Positions 42,790 through 51,803 of a stretch of DNA of 64,000 bases are shown here, in pieces. Every line of letters starts with the position of its first letter. The stretch's first letter is position 1. The position numbers were made by a program, and so were the translations under genes. The stretch is from Alkalilimnicola ehrlichii (lineage in GTDB: Bacteria > Pseudomonadota > Gammaproteobacteria > Nitrococcales > AK92), in contig NZ_NFZV01000001.1 of the NCBI RefSeq assembly GCF_003399765.1, positions 281,704-345,703 on the forward strand, read 5' to 3'. Below the pieces are notes generated by a model. That model had not been told where the DNA came from, made no database searches, and was given only the letters and a program-made list of their open reading frames with translations.

Positions 42790-44033
42790 ATGAAAATAAG
42801 CTCTTCCATCGCTCCCGCCGTTTTGGAGCATCTCATCCCGTTGCGGGAGCTAACGGCCGAGGCACTGGAGGCGCTGGCGCAGGAGGCCGAGGTCGAAGAG
42901 TATCCTGCCGACAGCGTTATCTTTCGCCAAGGCGAGCGCGATCGCTGGACGCGCTATCTGCTCTCCGGGTCACTGATGCTAACCGGTGGCGATGCTGGTC
43001 ATCGGACCTTGCTCGGGACGGGAGACTTCGGCGTCGCTGTAGAGCCTATCGGTCTTCGGGATGTGCACGACGAAAACGCCATAACTAGCACGCCCGCGCG
43101 TGTTTTGCGTCTACCCAGTGCTCGAATTCGGCAGCTGCTGGCGGATTGCCGCTTACCCGAGTATCGGGTGGAGGCAGTGGCCGAGGAGGAGGCGCCGACC
43201 GGTGTCCAATTGTTTTATCGTCTCTTCGAGGACTTGCGGGAAGACCGCTTATCTTTGCCGAGTATGCCGGATATCGCGCTGCGGGTTCGGGAAGCGGTCA
43301 AGGAAGAAGACATCGCCGCCGGCGAGTTGGCGCGGATTATTCAGAACGATCCAGCCGTTGCCGCTCGCGTTGTACGTGCCGCCAATGCCGCAGCCTATGC
43401 CGGGCAAGCCCAGGTCGATAGTTTGACCGCCGCGATTCTCCGGTTAGGTCATAAGGTTACTCGCGACTTAGTTACCGCTGTCACCCTGCGCGAAGTGTTC
43501 CATAGCGTTAACCCGATGCTGAACAAGCGTATGCTGGAGCTGTGGCGGCACAGCACGCTGGTGGCTGCAACGAGTGCCGTGTTGGCGCGTAAGCTGGCGG
43601 GCTTTGCCTCCGAGCGTGCGCTGCTGGCGGGGCTGGTGCACGATATTGGCGTCGTACCGATGTTGGCGCATGCCGGCTCCTACCCCAAGCTGGTGCGAAA
43701 TCCGGCGTTGCTGGAGGCAACGCTTCGCGAGTTTCGCGGGCAAGTTGGTGGTATGATTTTGCGCCGCTGGGGCTTCTCGGAGTCGCTGGCGGCGGTACCT
43801 GTTTACGCCGAAGACTGGTGGCGGGCCCATCATGGCGCGCCGGACTATGCCGATCTTGTGATGGCGGCTCAATTGCAAACGGCCGCGGCGGGTTAGGCGA
43901 CCTGCCTCGCCTGGTCGAAACGCCAGTATATCGGCGTTTGGGCCTAGACCGTTTAGGTGTTACCGATGCCGCGCCTATTCTGGACGAAGCCCGCAAGGAA
44001 ATTGCCGAAATACAACAAGCGCTGCTCGGTTAG
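42790..44033 (+). CDS. Cyclic-nucleotide-binding-like plus HDOD domain protein, frameshifted
   Basis: A signalling protein of 414 residues after correction. An N-terminal cNMP-binding-like domain (IFRQGERDRWTRYLLSGSL) is followed by an HDOD domain (LPSMPDIALRVREAV, RVVRAANAAAYA, GLVHDIGVVPML). The C-terminal segment ETPVYRRLGLDRLGV is in the next frame. A single base is missing near 43876-43892 (AAAC-GGCC-GCGGCG region). The start at 42790 lacks a good ribosome site; 42739 (MLLFLADI) with GGGAG is an alternative. The output pathway is unknown. Confidence 0.8.
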
Positions 44034-44065
44034 GGCAGTCGTCGCGGGTCACGTTACGCTTCCTT

Positions 44066-45411
44066 ATGCTCGTGCAACAACGTTCTCTACCTTATTACCC
44101 CGATGGTGCCCCCTTGTTCGCCGCTTTACGGCAAGCGTTGCCGTGGGCCATATGGTTAGACAGTCACGGTTCCAAGAGTAACTTAGCGCGATACGATATT
44201 TTTGTTGCTGCGCCTGCTTCTACCTTAGTGACAGCGAACGCTTGTACCACGATCAGCTCCGGTTCCGAGCGTTGGCAAACACGGACAGATCCGCTCGCGG
44301 TGCTGGCCGAGCGTTTGGCTGAGCGACGGCATGTACCGCTACCTGGCGTACCTTTCCTCGGCGGCGCGGTCGGTTACTTCGGTTACGATTTGGGGATGCG
44401 ATTAGAGGGTGTGGCGGATGCTCGCCCAGGGGGGCTATGCCCGATATGGCGGTTGGGCTCTACGATTGGGCGATTATCACGGACCACCGCGAGCAATGTA
44501 CTTATTGGATCGGCGAGCGCGAGGAAGATTTCCCCGCGCGGGCGCTCGCTGCGGCCGCTCTCCCTCTTGCAGCGCCTTCCTTCGACAGCGCCGCTCAATG
44601 GCGGTTGAAACCCGGGGTGGACGATTACCGTGCGGCTTTTGCCAAGGTGCAGGAGTATATACTCGCCGGGGACTGTTATCAGGTTAACCTCGCTAGGCCC
44701 TTTCGTATCGAGGCGGACTGGGAGCCGTGGGCTACATACCGATGGCTGCGTGAATTGAGCCCAGCACCGTTTGGCGCTTATTTGGACTTGCCGTTTGGAC
44801 AGATTCTTAGCAATTCGCCGGAGCGTTTCGTCGAGTTACGGGAAGGGCAGGTCGAGACGCGCCCGATTAAGGGCACGCGTCCGCGTCGGTCTGACCCGGA
44901 GCAGGATCGCTATGAGCGCGAAGCGCTGGCGGCGAGCCTGAAAGACCGGGCGGAAAACGTAATGATTGTCGATTTGCTGCGCAACGACTTAGGTAAGACC
45001 TGCCTTAGCGGCAGTATTAAAGTTGAGGAATTGTGCAGTTTGGAAAGCTACGCCAGTGTCCATCACCTGGTAAGCAGTGTGCGCGGGCGGTTGCCGCCGG
45101 AGAAGAACGCCGCCGATTTATTGCGAGGGTGTTTGCCCGGCGGTTCGATTACGGGGGCGCCGAAGCGAAGGGCCATGGAGATCATCCAAGAGCTGGAGCC
45201 GGAGCGGCGCGGTGTCTATTGCGGTGCGATCGGTTATTTAGGCTACGATGGCGGGATGGATACCAACATCGCGATTCGCACCTTGGTCAGGCAAGCTAAC
45301 CAGTGGACGTACTGGGCAGGCGGTGGCATCGTCGCGGATTCGACGGCCGAGGCCGAGTTCGAGGAGCTGTATCATAAAGCGGCCGCCTGCCTACGCTTAT
45401 TTAAGCTATAG
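44066..45411 (+). CDS. pabB: Aminodeoxychorismate synthase component I, frameshifted
   Basis: Makes 4-amino-4-deoxychorismate for folate. The N-terminal part (GGAVGYFGYDLGMRLEG) is followed, in another frame, by the chorismate-binding domain with ILAGDCYQVNLARPF, PIKGTRPR, DLLRNDLGKTC and the signature GGSITGAPKRRAMEI. The break lies at a G6 run (44429-44434). One more G gives PGGAMPDMAVGLYDW and 448 residues, close to E. coli PabB (453). Confidence 0.93.
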
Positions 45412-45447
45412 CGCAGCACGGAACGGCGCTATTTCCCGCCGTTTTAG

Positions 45448-46290
45448 CTAAGCGCCTCCCGCCAAAAGACGTGTTAAGGCTTCCAGGTGCTCTTGTTCGC
45501 GCAAGCAGTCCTTGCCGATTCGCTGTAATCGGTGGGTAGATAGCTCAGGAAAAGCGCTGTTATCGGGGCGGACGAGAAACTCCGCTTCAACCCACGTCAC
45601 GCTTAGTCGTATAAGCTGGACCAACCGCTTATGCGGCCCTTGGTAGTCAGGGTCTCGGAAGGCGCCGACTACCGTTACCACCGCTTCCGGCAATTGCCAT
45701 TCCCGCAATAAAAGGTGGCCCGCGGCATGGTGATCGTAGCCTAACTCGTCGTGGCAATGTTGGCTTAGCGAGCGCTCGGGGTAGCGTCTATGAGCGCTGA
45801 AGACCCGAGACATCGCCTCCGGCTCAACGCACACCAGCAGCAGCATGCCGATGTTGTGCAGCAATCCTGCGAGGTAGGCCGCATCGGCATCCGGCCCGAG
45901 CGCCACCTCGCGACCGAGGCGGGTTGCGGTGAACGCCGCCGATACGGCGTTACGCCAGTATTGCTCGGCATGGAACGAGGGGCATTTTGTGGGGTCGAAT
46001 TGTTGTGCAAGCAGTGTGGAAACCGCCATAACGCGAACGCGATTCAAGCCTAGCCGGGTAATAGCCTCCTCCAGCGAGTAGGTTGGGCGTTGCTGAGCAA
46101 AATAAGCCGAGTTCGCCATGGCAATGACCCGGGCGGTGACGCTCGGCTCTTGCCCAAGTGCCGCTGCCACATGGCTGATGCTGGGCTCATGATTGTTGAT
46201 CTTCAGCAATATCTCGTGCGCAACATAAGGCAGAGCTGGGAGGGTTACGAGCTGAGTAGGCGCCGATTGCGACATGGCGACGAGTTCCAT
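45448..46290 (-). CDS. HDOD domain protein
   Basis: A 280-residue protein consisting almost only of an HDOD domain (LPALPYVAHEILLKINN, RVIAMANSAYFA, YLAGLLHNIGMLLLV). HDOD proteins are degenerate HD-domain regulators often linked to signalling, stress or motility. It converges on pabB (36 bp apart). No partner output domain is present, so its function stays open. Confidence 0.85.
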   Translation of the reverse strand: MELVAMSQSAPTQLVTLPALPYVAHEILLKINNHEPSISHVAAALGQEPSVTARVIAMANSAYFAQQRPTYSLEEAITRLGLNRVRVMAVSTLLAQQFDPTKCPSFHAEQYWRNAVSAAFTATRLGREVALGPDADAAYLAGLLHNIGMLLLVCVEPEAMSRVFSAHRRYPERSLSQHCHDELGYDHHAAGHLLLREWQLPEAVVTVVGAFRDPDYQGPHKRLVQLIRLSVTWVEAEFLVRPDNSAFPELSTHRLQRIGKDCLREQEHLEALTRLLAGGA

Positions 46291-46894
46291 TGCTAACCTA
46301 GATCAATCGCCATAGTAGCTTAGTTGCAGCGGTTGAGGCGAGCTAGTACGCCTTTAGGCAACTCTACGCCTAGAGACGGAGTAGTCGTTATGCCGCCATG
46401 GCTTGACTCGACAGCCACGAGTGCCTATCTTGCGGTGTCCGGTTTTGTTGTGGTTCTGCAAAAAAGCATTTTCTTCAATGGGTTGGCGGGTATCTGAGAG
46501 GATGCTTTCGCTGCGCGAAAAAGCGCAACAGTGCATTAGAACCGATCGAAGGGCGGTGAGTCTTTTGTAGCTTTCGACACGTCGGGGAGATCGAGAGCGC
46601 GGCACGATTCTCTCGCCTGCGTCTGAGCGCCGAGGGCTACAGTAGCGGTGTATTGGCGGCACGATCGTTTTTGCTCTCTGGTGGAGAGAGCCCGATAGGA
46701 TGTATTGTGCACCATGGCAGCATGTTGAAAAATCTCCCCTGTGTTTTTGCGGCTTGCCGTCCCGTGGGTATCCGGCCGAGATACGCTTTATCGAGCAAGC
46801 GCCGAGGGGTTTGCTTGAGGTGCGGCACATCCCTGCCAGGCAGAGAGGGGCAAGAGAGTTATTCAGTATTATCCCCCAGTGGAGGAATGGTCGA
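46291..46894. other. 604-bp gap before phaR
   Basis: No gene is supported; open frames on both strands look random. A hairpin GCTCTC-N7-GAGAGC is seen at 46673-46691. The phaR ribosome site GGAGGA lies at 46881-46886. Confidence 0.45.
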
Positions 46895-47413
46895 ATGAGC
46901 GACGTTCGAATTATTAAAAAGTATCCCAACCGTCGTCTCTACGACACGGCTATCAGCAGCTACATAACGCTGGCCGATGTGAAGGCTTTGGTTATTGACG
47001 GGGTAGATTTCCAGGTCATCGACGCAAAAACCAAGGGTGATCTAACACGTAGTATTTTGTTGCAGATCATCAGCGAAGAGGAAGAGGGTGGCGAGCCGAT
47101 CTTTAGCAGCGATTTGTTAGCGCGGATTATCCGCTCTTACGGCGGCGCCGAGCAGGATATGCTCACCAGCTATCTGGAAAAGAGCATGGAGCTTTGGGTC
47201 GAACAGCAGCGCGTATTCCGCGAACGCACGCGTACCCTGATGGATAACAACCCCATTAGCATGCTGACGCAGTTTGCCGAGCACAATCTCGCGATGTGGC
47301 AAGCGATGAGCGGCATGGGGACGGAGGACCGAAGTCGTAAAGGCGGTGCTGGAAGCAAGCCTTCTTCGCCCTCAGGCGATAAGCCTGGGCAGGAAGGAAA
47401 GGACAACGAATAA
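46895..47413 (+). CDS. phaR: Polyhydroxyalkanoate synthesis repressor PhaR
   Basis: A 172-residue regulator with the N-terminal PHB/PHA accumulation DNA-binding domain (VRIIKKYPNRRLYDT, TLADVKALVIDG). A PHB_acc domain follows (RSILLQIISEEEEGGEP, MLTSYLEKSMELW). PhaR binds DNA boxes of the form CTGC-N3/4-GCAG and is released when PHA granules form. Such a box overlaps the phaB start region downstream. The start is fixed by GGAGGAATGG before 46895; an upstream frame extension is not conserved. Confidence 0.93.
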   Translation: MSDVRIIKKYPNRRLYDTAISSYITLADVKALVIDGVDFQVIDAKTKGDLTRSILLQIISEEEEGGEPIFSSDLLARIIRSYGGAEQDMLTSYLEKSMELWVEQQRVFRERTRTLMDNNPISMLTQFAEHNLAMWQAMSGMGTEDRSRKGGAGSKPSSPSGDKPGQEGKDNE

Positions 47414-47912
47414 TATTCGAACCGCGCGGGGAGAGAAAAGCTTGTTTACGTTTTAGCGAGATTGCCCTTTGGTTGAGCGGCTGTCGTCATTGGCAACGGT
47501 TAAGCGCGGTGTGCTGCGGGCGATTGAAATGGCAGGCAGGAGCCGCCAGGAGGGCAAAACAGCGCCAATCGCTACAGACGACAGCAGGCGTGACGTAGGC
47601 CAGTAGACTGTCTCCTCCTAAAAGGCAAAGAGCCAAACAAACGCCGTCCCACACCGTTTGTTTCAGCGACATGGACGTCTGCTGGAAAGCCATGCCGACA
47701 AAGCCCCCGTAACGATACGCCATGGTCGCTTTACGTTGCGCCAAGCCCTCGGCAGTCTTGTCGAGACGGAGGCCGCAAGCGGCTTTTGTACCTGCTCTTC
47801 CGCATAAATTCTTGCCCGAGACGCAACGGCCAAACATACCCCTTTGTAAACAAAAGAGTAATTTGTCTCTCGCTCTTAAGGTGACAGTAGTCTCATTTTT
47901 TTCTCCAGGTTG

Positions 47913-47942
47913 TTGACAGCGTGTAAGACCCCTACCTATGAT
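47913..47942 (+). promoter_or_regulatory. Sigma-70 promoter of phaB
   Basis: TTGACA (47913-47918), 18-bp spacer, TATGAT (47937-47942). The transcript would start near 47950 and carry a leader of about 150 nt to the phaB ATG. Confidence 0.75.
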
Positions 47943-47956
47943 GCTGCCAGTGCATG

Positions 47957-47967
47957 CTGCGGTGCAG
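47957..47967 (+). promoter_or_regulatory. PhaR box at the phaB transcription start
   Basis: CTGC-GGT-GCAG (GCTGC-GGT-GCAGC when extended) fits the CTGC-N3/4-GCAG target of PhaR. It begins 15 bp after the -10 element, where a bound repressor would block transcription. A near copy, CTGC-N4-GCAT, lies just upstream (47944-47955). Confidence 0.65.
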
Positions 47968-48099
47968 CGTTAGAGTCTGCTATTTAGCGGTGAATGAATC
48001 GCGTCAGCTCGGTCTTACCGGGAATGCTCTTGATCGGTGGTAGAGATTGACGAAGCGATGATCTCTTGCACCCTCAACTATCTGATAGAGGACAAGCTT

Positions 48100-48846
48100 A
48101 TGGCGAAGCGAGTAGCTTTAGTTACCGGCGGTAACGGTGGTATCGGTACCGAGATCTGCAAACAGTTGGCGGCGGCTGGCTACACCGTAGTAACGACGTG
48201 TGTCGACGCGGAGAAAGAGAATATCGCCGATTGGCAAGCAGAACGCCGTAAAGAAGGCTACGAGATCGGCTACGTAGAAGCGAACGTTGCGGACTTCGAC
48301 GCCTGTGCTGCCATGGCAAAGCAGGTCGAAAGCGAGTACGGCAGTGTTGACGTGCTAGTTAACGCTGCCGGCATTACGCGGGATAGCTTCTTGCACAAAA
48401 TGGACCGCAGTAACTGGGAAGCGGTTATTAGCGTTAACCTCAACAGCGCCTTTAACGTCACGCGCCAGTTCATCGATAGCATGCGCGCGCGGGGTTTTGG
48501 CCGCATCGTGAATATTTCCTCGGTGAACGGCCAAACCGGACAGTTCGGGCAAGCCAACTACTCTGCTGCTAAGGCCGGCCTGCACGGGTTTAGCATGGCG
48601 ATTGCGAAAGAAGGCGCTCGGAAGGGCATCACGGCCAACACGGTATCGCCTGGATACATCCAGACTGCTATGACGGATGCAATACCGGAAGAGGTTCGTA
48701 ACAGCATCGTGGCACAGGTGCCGACGGGGCGGATGGGGCAGCCGGAGGAAGTTGCGCGTGTCGTGGTGTTTTTGGCGGCTGATGAGTCCGGTTACATCAA
48801 CGGCGCGAATATTCCTGTGAACGGGGCCTTGTTCTGTAGCTTCTAA
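48100..48846 (+). CDS. phaB: Acetoacetyl-CoA reductase PhaB
   Basis: A 248-residue short-chain dehydrogenase that reduces acetoacetyl-CoA to (R)-3-hydroxybutyryl-CoA with NADPH. The cofactor loop VTGGNGGIGTEICKQL and the catalytic residues in YSAAKAG are present, as are NAAGITRDSFLHKM and VSPGYIQTAMTDAIPEEV. The start at 48100 follows GAGGA; a longer frame from 48037 is not conserved. It supplies monomer to the PhaCE synthase encoded nearby. Confidence 0.94.
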   Translation: MAKRVALVTGGNGGIGTEICKQLAAAGYTVVTTCVDAEKENIADWQAERRKEGYEIGYVEANVADFDACAAMAKQVESEYGSVDVLVNAAGITRDSFLHKMDRSNWEAVISVNLNSAFNVTRQFIDSMRARGFGRIVNISSVNGQTGQFGQANYSAAKAGLHGFSMAIAKEGARKGITANTVSPGYIQTAMTDAIPEEVRNSIVAQVPTGRMGQPEEVARVVVFLAADESGYINGANIPVNGALFCSF

Positions 48847-48876
48847 GCATTTTTCCGCGCCAGCGAGCGTTACCCA

Positions 48877-48911
48877 AAAGCCGCGCCGTATAGCGCGGCT
48901 TTTGTATTTTT
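48877..48911 (+). terminator. Terminator of phaB
   Basis: Arms 48877-48886 and 48893-48902 form a 10-bp stem, followed by TTGTATTTTTA. It lies 30 bp after the phaB stop. Confidence 0.85.
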
Positions 48912-49168
48912 ATGTCTTATGACCAAAGGTCTGTATTAGCCGCCAGCGCTATGTTTGGCAGCCCTACCGGCGGTCTCCTGCCTGTTAAAACATTCCTGCG
49001 AAGCATAACCGCCATCGCCAAAGCACGATACCCTTCCGATCGCTACCTCTCGTTGTGTCGGTTGAGCGGGGCGTTTCAGATATCTTGCTGATCTAAGCCG
49101 TGCAATCGAGCTTGTGAAAAAGTGTTTATAAGGTTGGGCTGATGGCGTAGGAAAGTGCTGGCAGGAGG

Positions 49169-49197
49169 TTGACAGATGGACAGATCGGTCTTACTAT
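49169..49197 (+). promoter_or_regulatory. Sigma-70-like promoter without a clear gene
   Basis: TTGACA (49169-49174), 17-bp spacer, TACTAT (49192-49197). No convincing protein starts downstream before the terminator at 49407. Confidence 0.5.
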
Positions 49198-49203
49198 GTT
49201 GCA

Positions 49204-49430
49204 TAGCAGCAAGAGAAGGGCAAAAAATGGGAGACCATTTTTGGACTCCCCGGCAGGTTTGGCGCTCTTCTTATTGTTGTCGGTCGTTAGTTTTTCTGGC
49301 TCCTTTTGGGAGCAGGAGCGCTTGCTTTAAGGGCTTCTTGTTATTGTTGAGTAGACCCTCTTCTCCTCCTGGTGGTGCCTATTCTAGATGCGGTACCACC
49401 TTTTTGCCCCTCTTTCTCAGAGGGGTTTTT
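49204..49430 (+). ncRNA. Candidate small RNA next to phaC
   Basis: A promoter (49169-49197) and an intrinsic terminator (CCCCTC-N7-GAGGGG-TTTTT, 49407-49430) frame about 227 nt with several hairpins: AAAAATGG-GAGA-CCATTTTT near 49225-49245, GCTCC-N5-GGAGC near 49299-49314, and GGTGGT/ACCACC-type arms at 49372-49401. The open frame across it looks random. A minus-strand transcript from TTGCCA-N16-TACAAT (about 49508-49481) ending at the 49225-49245 hairpin with its T run is an alternative. Confidence 0.3.
49407..49430 (+). terminator. Intrinsic terminator in the phaB-phaC gap
   Basis: CCCCTC (49407-49412), 7-nt loop, GAGGGG (49420-49425) and TTTTT. Confidence 0.7.
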
Positions 49431-49521
49431 CTCTCCTCCGAAGCATTGTCCGATGACAGCGTTAAGCTTCGATAGTTCCGCATTGTAGCCCTCTGAACCG
49501 GCTTGGCAAGAACTTTCGTTG

Positions 49522-49532
49522 CTGCGACGCAG
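49522..49532. promoter_or_regulatory. PhaR-type box 1 near phaC
   Basis: CTGC-GAC-GCAG, extended to GCTGC-GAC-GCAGC. It lies just upstream of a possible minus-strand promoter (49508-49481). Confidence 0.5.
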
Positions 49533-49588
49533 CAGTTGGCGCTGATAAGTGCTTTTTGTGAAAGAGGTTTTCGCTATGCGGACAAATG

Positions 49589-49599
49589 CTGCGCCGCAG
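49589..49599. promoter_or_regulatory. PhaR-type box 2 near phaC
   Basis: CTGC-GCC-GCAG, extended to GCTGC-GCC-GCAGC. It lies 57 bp from box 1, past the 3' end of phaC, so phaC itself is not the obvious target. Confidence 0.5.
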
Positions 49600-49669
49600 C
49601 GCGAAAAGTGTGATGCTTTTCTCTGTGGTCTAGCCTCGCGGCAGAAGGTTAAGTAGGTAATGCATCTTC

Positions 49670-50734
49670 TTAGCCGTGTTTGTGTAACCACTCGCTTAAG
49701 GCTGGAAAAAGGCTGCGTTGGGCGCGACCGCTAATAAAAACGCTGAGATGACCGCCGGGGAATTCCAATTCGCTGTAGTCGGCTGTATCGACAAAGTTGG
49801 CAAGCGCCCGAGCGGAGGCTGGAGGAATAAGGTGGTCGGCCGCTGCGTAAACGTTGAAGACCGGCATGTTCAGCGCGCGCAAATCGATGGCCTGACGGCC
49901 GAGCTTCAAGTTGCCGTTGACAAGCTTGTTAGCTTGATAGAAGTCTCGCGCAAATTGGCGGTAGGCTTCGCCCGGATGATCCGGGCTGTCGTACATCCAT
50001 TGCTCCATTCGCAGAAACTCGGCAAGCGCTGTGTGGTTATCGGCTAGGGCCGCCAGTTCTACATAGCGCTGGGACAAGAGCCGAAACGGTTTCAAGCTGA
50101 CATATACCGAATTAAGCAGGTCGGCGGGAACGTTGCCGAAGCAGTCAACGACGCTATCGGGGTCGGCATGTTTTGCCAGTCGTGTCAGCACGCTATTGCC
50201 CGCGTGGAAATCCACAGGCGTAACGAGGGTCGTCAGGCTATTGACCTTTTCGGGCCAAAGTGCGGTAAAGCATAGGGAAAACGTGCCGCCTTGGCAGACG
50301 CCGAGCATGTTAATCGTATCTACAGCATGGCGCCGGCGAATCCAATCGACGCAACGCCGCAGATAACCGTCGATATAGTCTTCCAGCGTGAGAAAACGAT
50401 CGATGGGCTCCGGGTTGCCCCAGTCCAGCAAATAAACCGGTATGCCTGCGTCGCACAGGTGGCGGATCATCGAACGTTGTTCGGATAAATCGAGAATATA
50501 GGGCCGATTAACGAAAGAGTAGACAATCAGCAAAGGCTTACAACGAATGTTCCTGTCGGTTGCCGGATAATAGTAGAGGCTGAGAGCGTCTTCTTGATAG
50601 ACCGCTTCGCGTGGGGTGGCGCCTACACTGACCGGTTGTAGCTTTGCCGCTTGCTGAAGCGCCTTGGCGAGATCGTTGCCGAGCGCGGCAAGTTCGTTGT
50701 TCCAGTGCTGTAGCGGATCTCCTTGCCGGCTCAT
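49670..50734 (-). CDS. phaC: Type III polyhydroxyalkanoate synthase subunit PhaC
   Basis: A 354-residue catalytic subunit that polymerises (R)-3-hydroxyacyl-CoA on granules. The lipase-like box GVCQGG carries the nucleophile C147; the aspartate in AAADHLIPP (about 300) and histidine in GGHLSVF (about 329) complete the triad. Its length fits class III synthases, which need PhaE. It overlaps phaE by 4 bp, so the two are translated together. Confidence 0.95.
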   Translation of the reverse strand: MSRQGDPLQHWNNELAALGNDLAKALQQAAKLQPVSVGATPREAVYQEDALSLYYYPATDRNIRCKPLLIVYSFVNRPYILDLSEQRSMIRHLCDAGIPVYLLDWGNPEPIDRFLTLEDYIDGYLRRCVDWIRRRHAVDTINMLGVCQGGTFSLCFTALWPEKVNSLTTLVTPVDFHAGNSVLTRLAKHADPDSVVDCFGNVPADLLNSVYVSLKPFRLLSQRYVELAALADNHTALAEFLRMEQWMYDSPDHPGEAYRQFARDFYQANKLVNGNLKLGRQAIDLRALNMPVFNVYAAADHLIPPASARALANFVDTADYSELEFPGGHLSVFISGRAQRSLFPALSEWLHKHG

Positions 50735-51561
50735 TCATGTTCCTCGTTATCGGCCTGTGCTCGTTTTAAGTTCTGGAGTTCTTGCCGTAACGCTTGAACC
50801 TCATTCTTGAGTGCAAGAAATTCGTCCGCTGCCACATGCTCCGCACATGCGTGTTGCTGCCGACGGATCTCGTGCAGTCGGCGTTGTGTGCTTAGCATAT
50901 CGGTCCGGGTAGGTAAGCCTAAGAGCTTTAGTACGCCTTCCAGACTGTCCTGGGTGTGACGAATCAGTCGCGCCGTAGCATGGCTCAAGCGGCCAAGGCT
51001 GCGGGTGTACTCCTCGCTAAAAACATACTCTTCGTAAACGCTTTCCGTTGCCTCTAGCCAGGCCGAATAAACTTCTTGTATACCCGCTGGTTTTGGGTCT
51101 TGCTCAAGACGCGTTTTGCCAGCCGCAAGCACTCGTTCGCCAAGCTGTTGTAACAAGGCCAGGTAGTCTTGCTGAGCGGCGAGGTATTCCTGCGCGGCTT
51201 TGTTGGCATCCGCCGTTTTTTGTTGATTGTGCTGTAACGGGCCCAGATAGGGCAGTGCGAAGGGCGGAATGACTCCAGGTGCGAATAGCCCTTGCAAGGG
51301 GTTTGTGGCTTGGTCGCCGTTGTTCAGCATATGTAGCAGGGCGATCAGCGGATGCTGCTGTTGCCGCAGTTGTTCGAGTACGGCATCGAAGTGCTGTTTT
51401 GCTTCTTCCAGCAGGTGTTGAGGGTCTTCGTTTTCCTTTGCCGCGAATGCCGAGCTAAAGCGGGCGCAATCGGCAAGCAGCCGCCAGCTGTGCTCGATGG
51501 CCTTTGCACCAAGCGCAGCAAAGTCACGGTATTGTGTTTGCCTGGAGTCGCCGCTGTCCAA
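50731..51561 (-). CDS. phaE: PHA synthase subunit PhaE
   Basis: A 276-residue activating subunit of the class III synthase. The PhaE pattern is seen in the middle (EVYSAWLEATESVYEEYVFS, GRLSHATARLI) and a coiled C-terminus (FLALKNEVQALRQELQNLKRA). Known PhaE proteins such as that of Allochromatium are near 350-360 residues, so this one is short. No phaA or phasin gene is seen in the window. Confidence 0.88.
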   Translation of the reverse strand: MDSGDSRQTQYRDFAALGAKAIEHSWRLLADCARFSSAFAAKENEDPQHLLEEAKQHFDAVLEQLRQQQHPLIALLHMLNNGDQATNPLQGLFAPGVIPPFALPYLGPLQHNQQKTADANKAAQEYLAAQQDYLALLQQLGERVLAAGKTRLEQDPKPAGIQEVYSAWLEATESVYEEYVFSEEYTRSLGRLSHATARLIRHTQDSLEGVLKLLGLPTRTDMLSTQRRLHEIRRQQHACAEHVAADEFLALKNEVQALRQELQNLKRAQADNEEHE

Positions 51562-51803
51562 TTCCTCACCTCGCCGTAACGCCTTGCCGGCTTAGCCTTT
51601 AGGAAACACTGAGCAAAGTGCTTTACCCACGGGGGCAGGGGATGGTTCAGCGTTTCCTTAGTTGTCGTTCTGACTGTGCGTATTCGTACAGGACGCCAAT
51701 TCTAGCATTTAGGCTTACTATCGGCGTATAAATCGTGTTCTATAATTAGGGGCTTTTTCTTGAGCGCGCGATACCGCCGCCAAGAGATTTATCCGGCCTG
51801 TCC

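Larger units (their letters stand above)
47414..48099. other. 686-bp gap between phaR and phaB
   Basis: It holds the phaB promoter and PhaR box in its last 190 bp. A minus-strand open frame at 47487-47837 (116 codons, cysteine-rich, two hydrophobic stretches) has no recognisable family and no good ribosome site, and is not called as a gene. Confidence 0.5.
48847..49669. other. 823-bp gap between phaB and phaC
   Basis: No convincing protein gene is present. It contains the phaB terminator, a structured stretch with promoters and terminators on both strands (49169-49508), and two perfect PhaR-type boxes (49522-49532 and 49589-49599). Confidence 0.6.

Noticed and set aside
47487..47837. 116-codon minus-strand frame between phaR and phaB
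   Set aside because: Cysteine-rich, no recognised family, weak ribosome site; likely chance.
49176..49475. 99-codon plus-strand frame in the phaB-phaC gap
   Set aside because: The composition is unlike a protein, and an intrinsic terminator (49407-49430) lies inside it.
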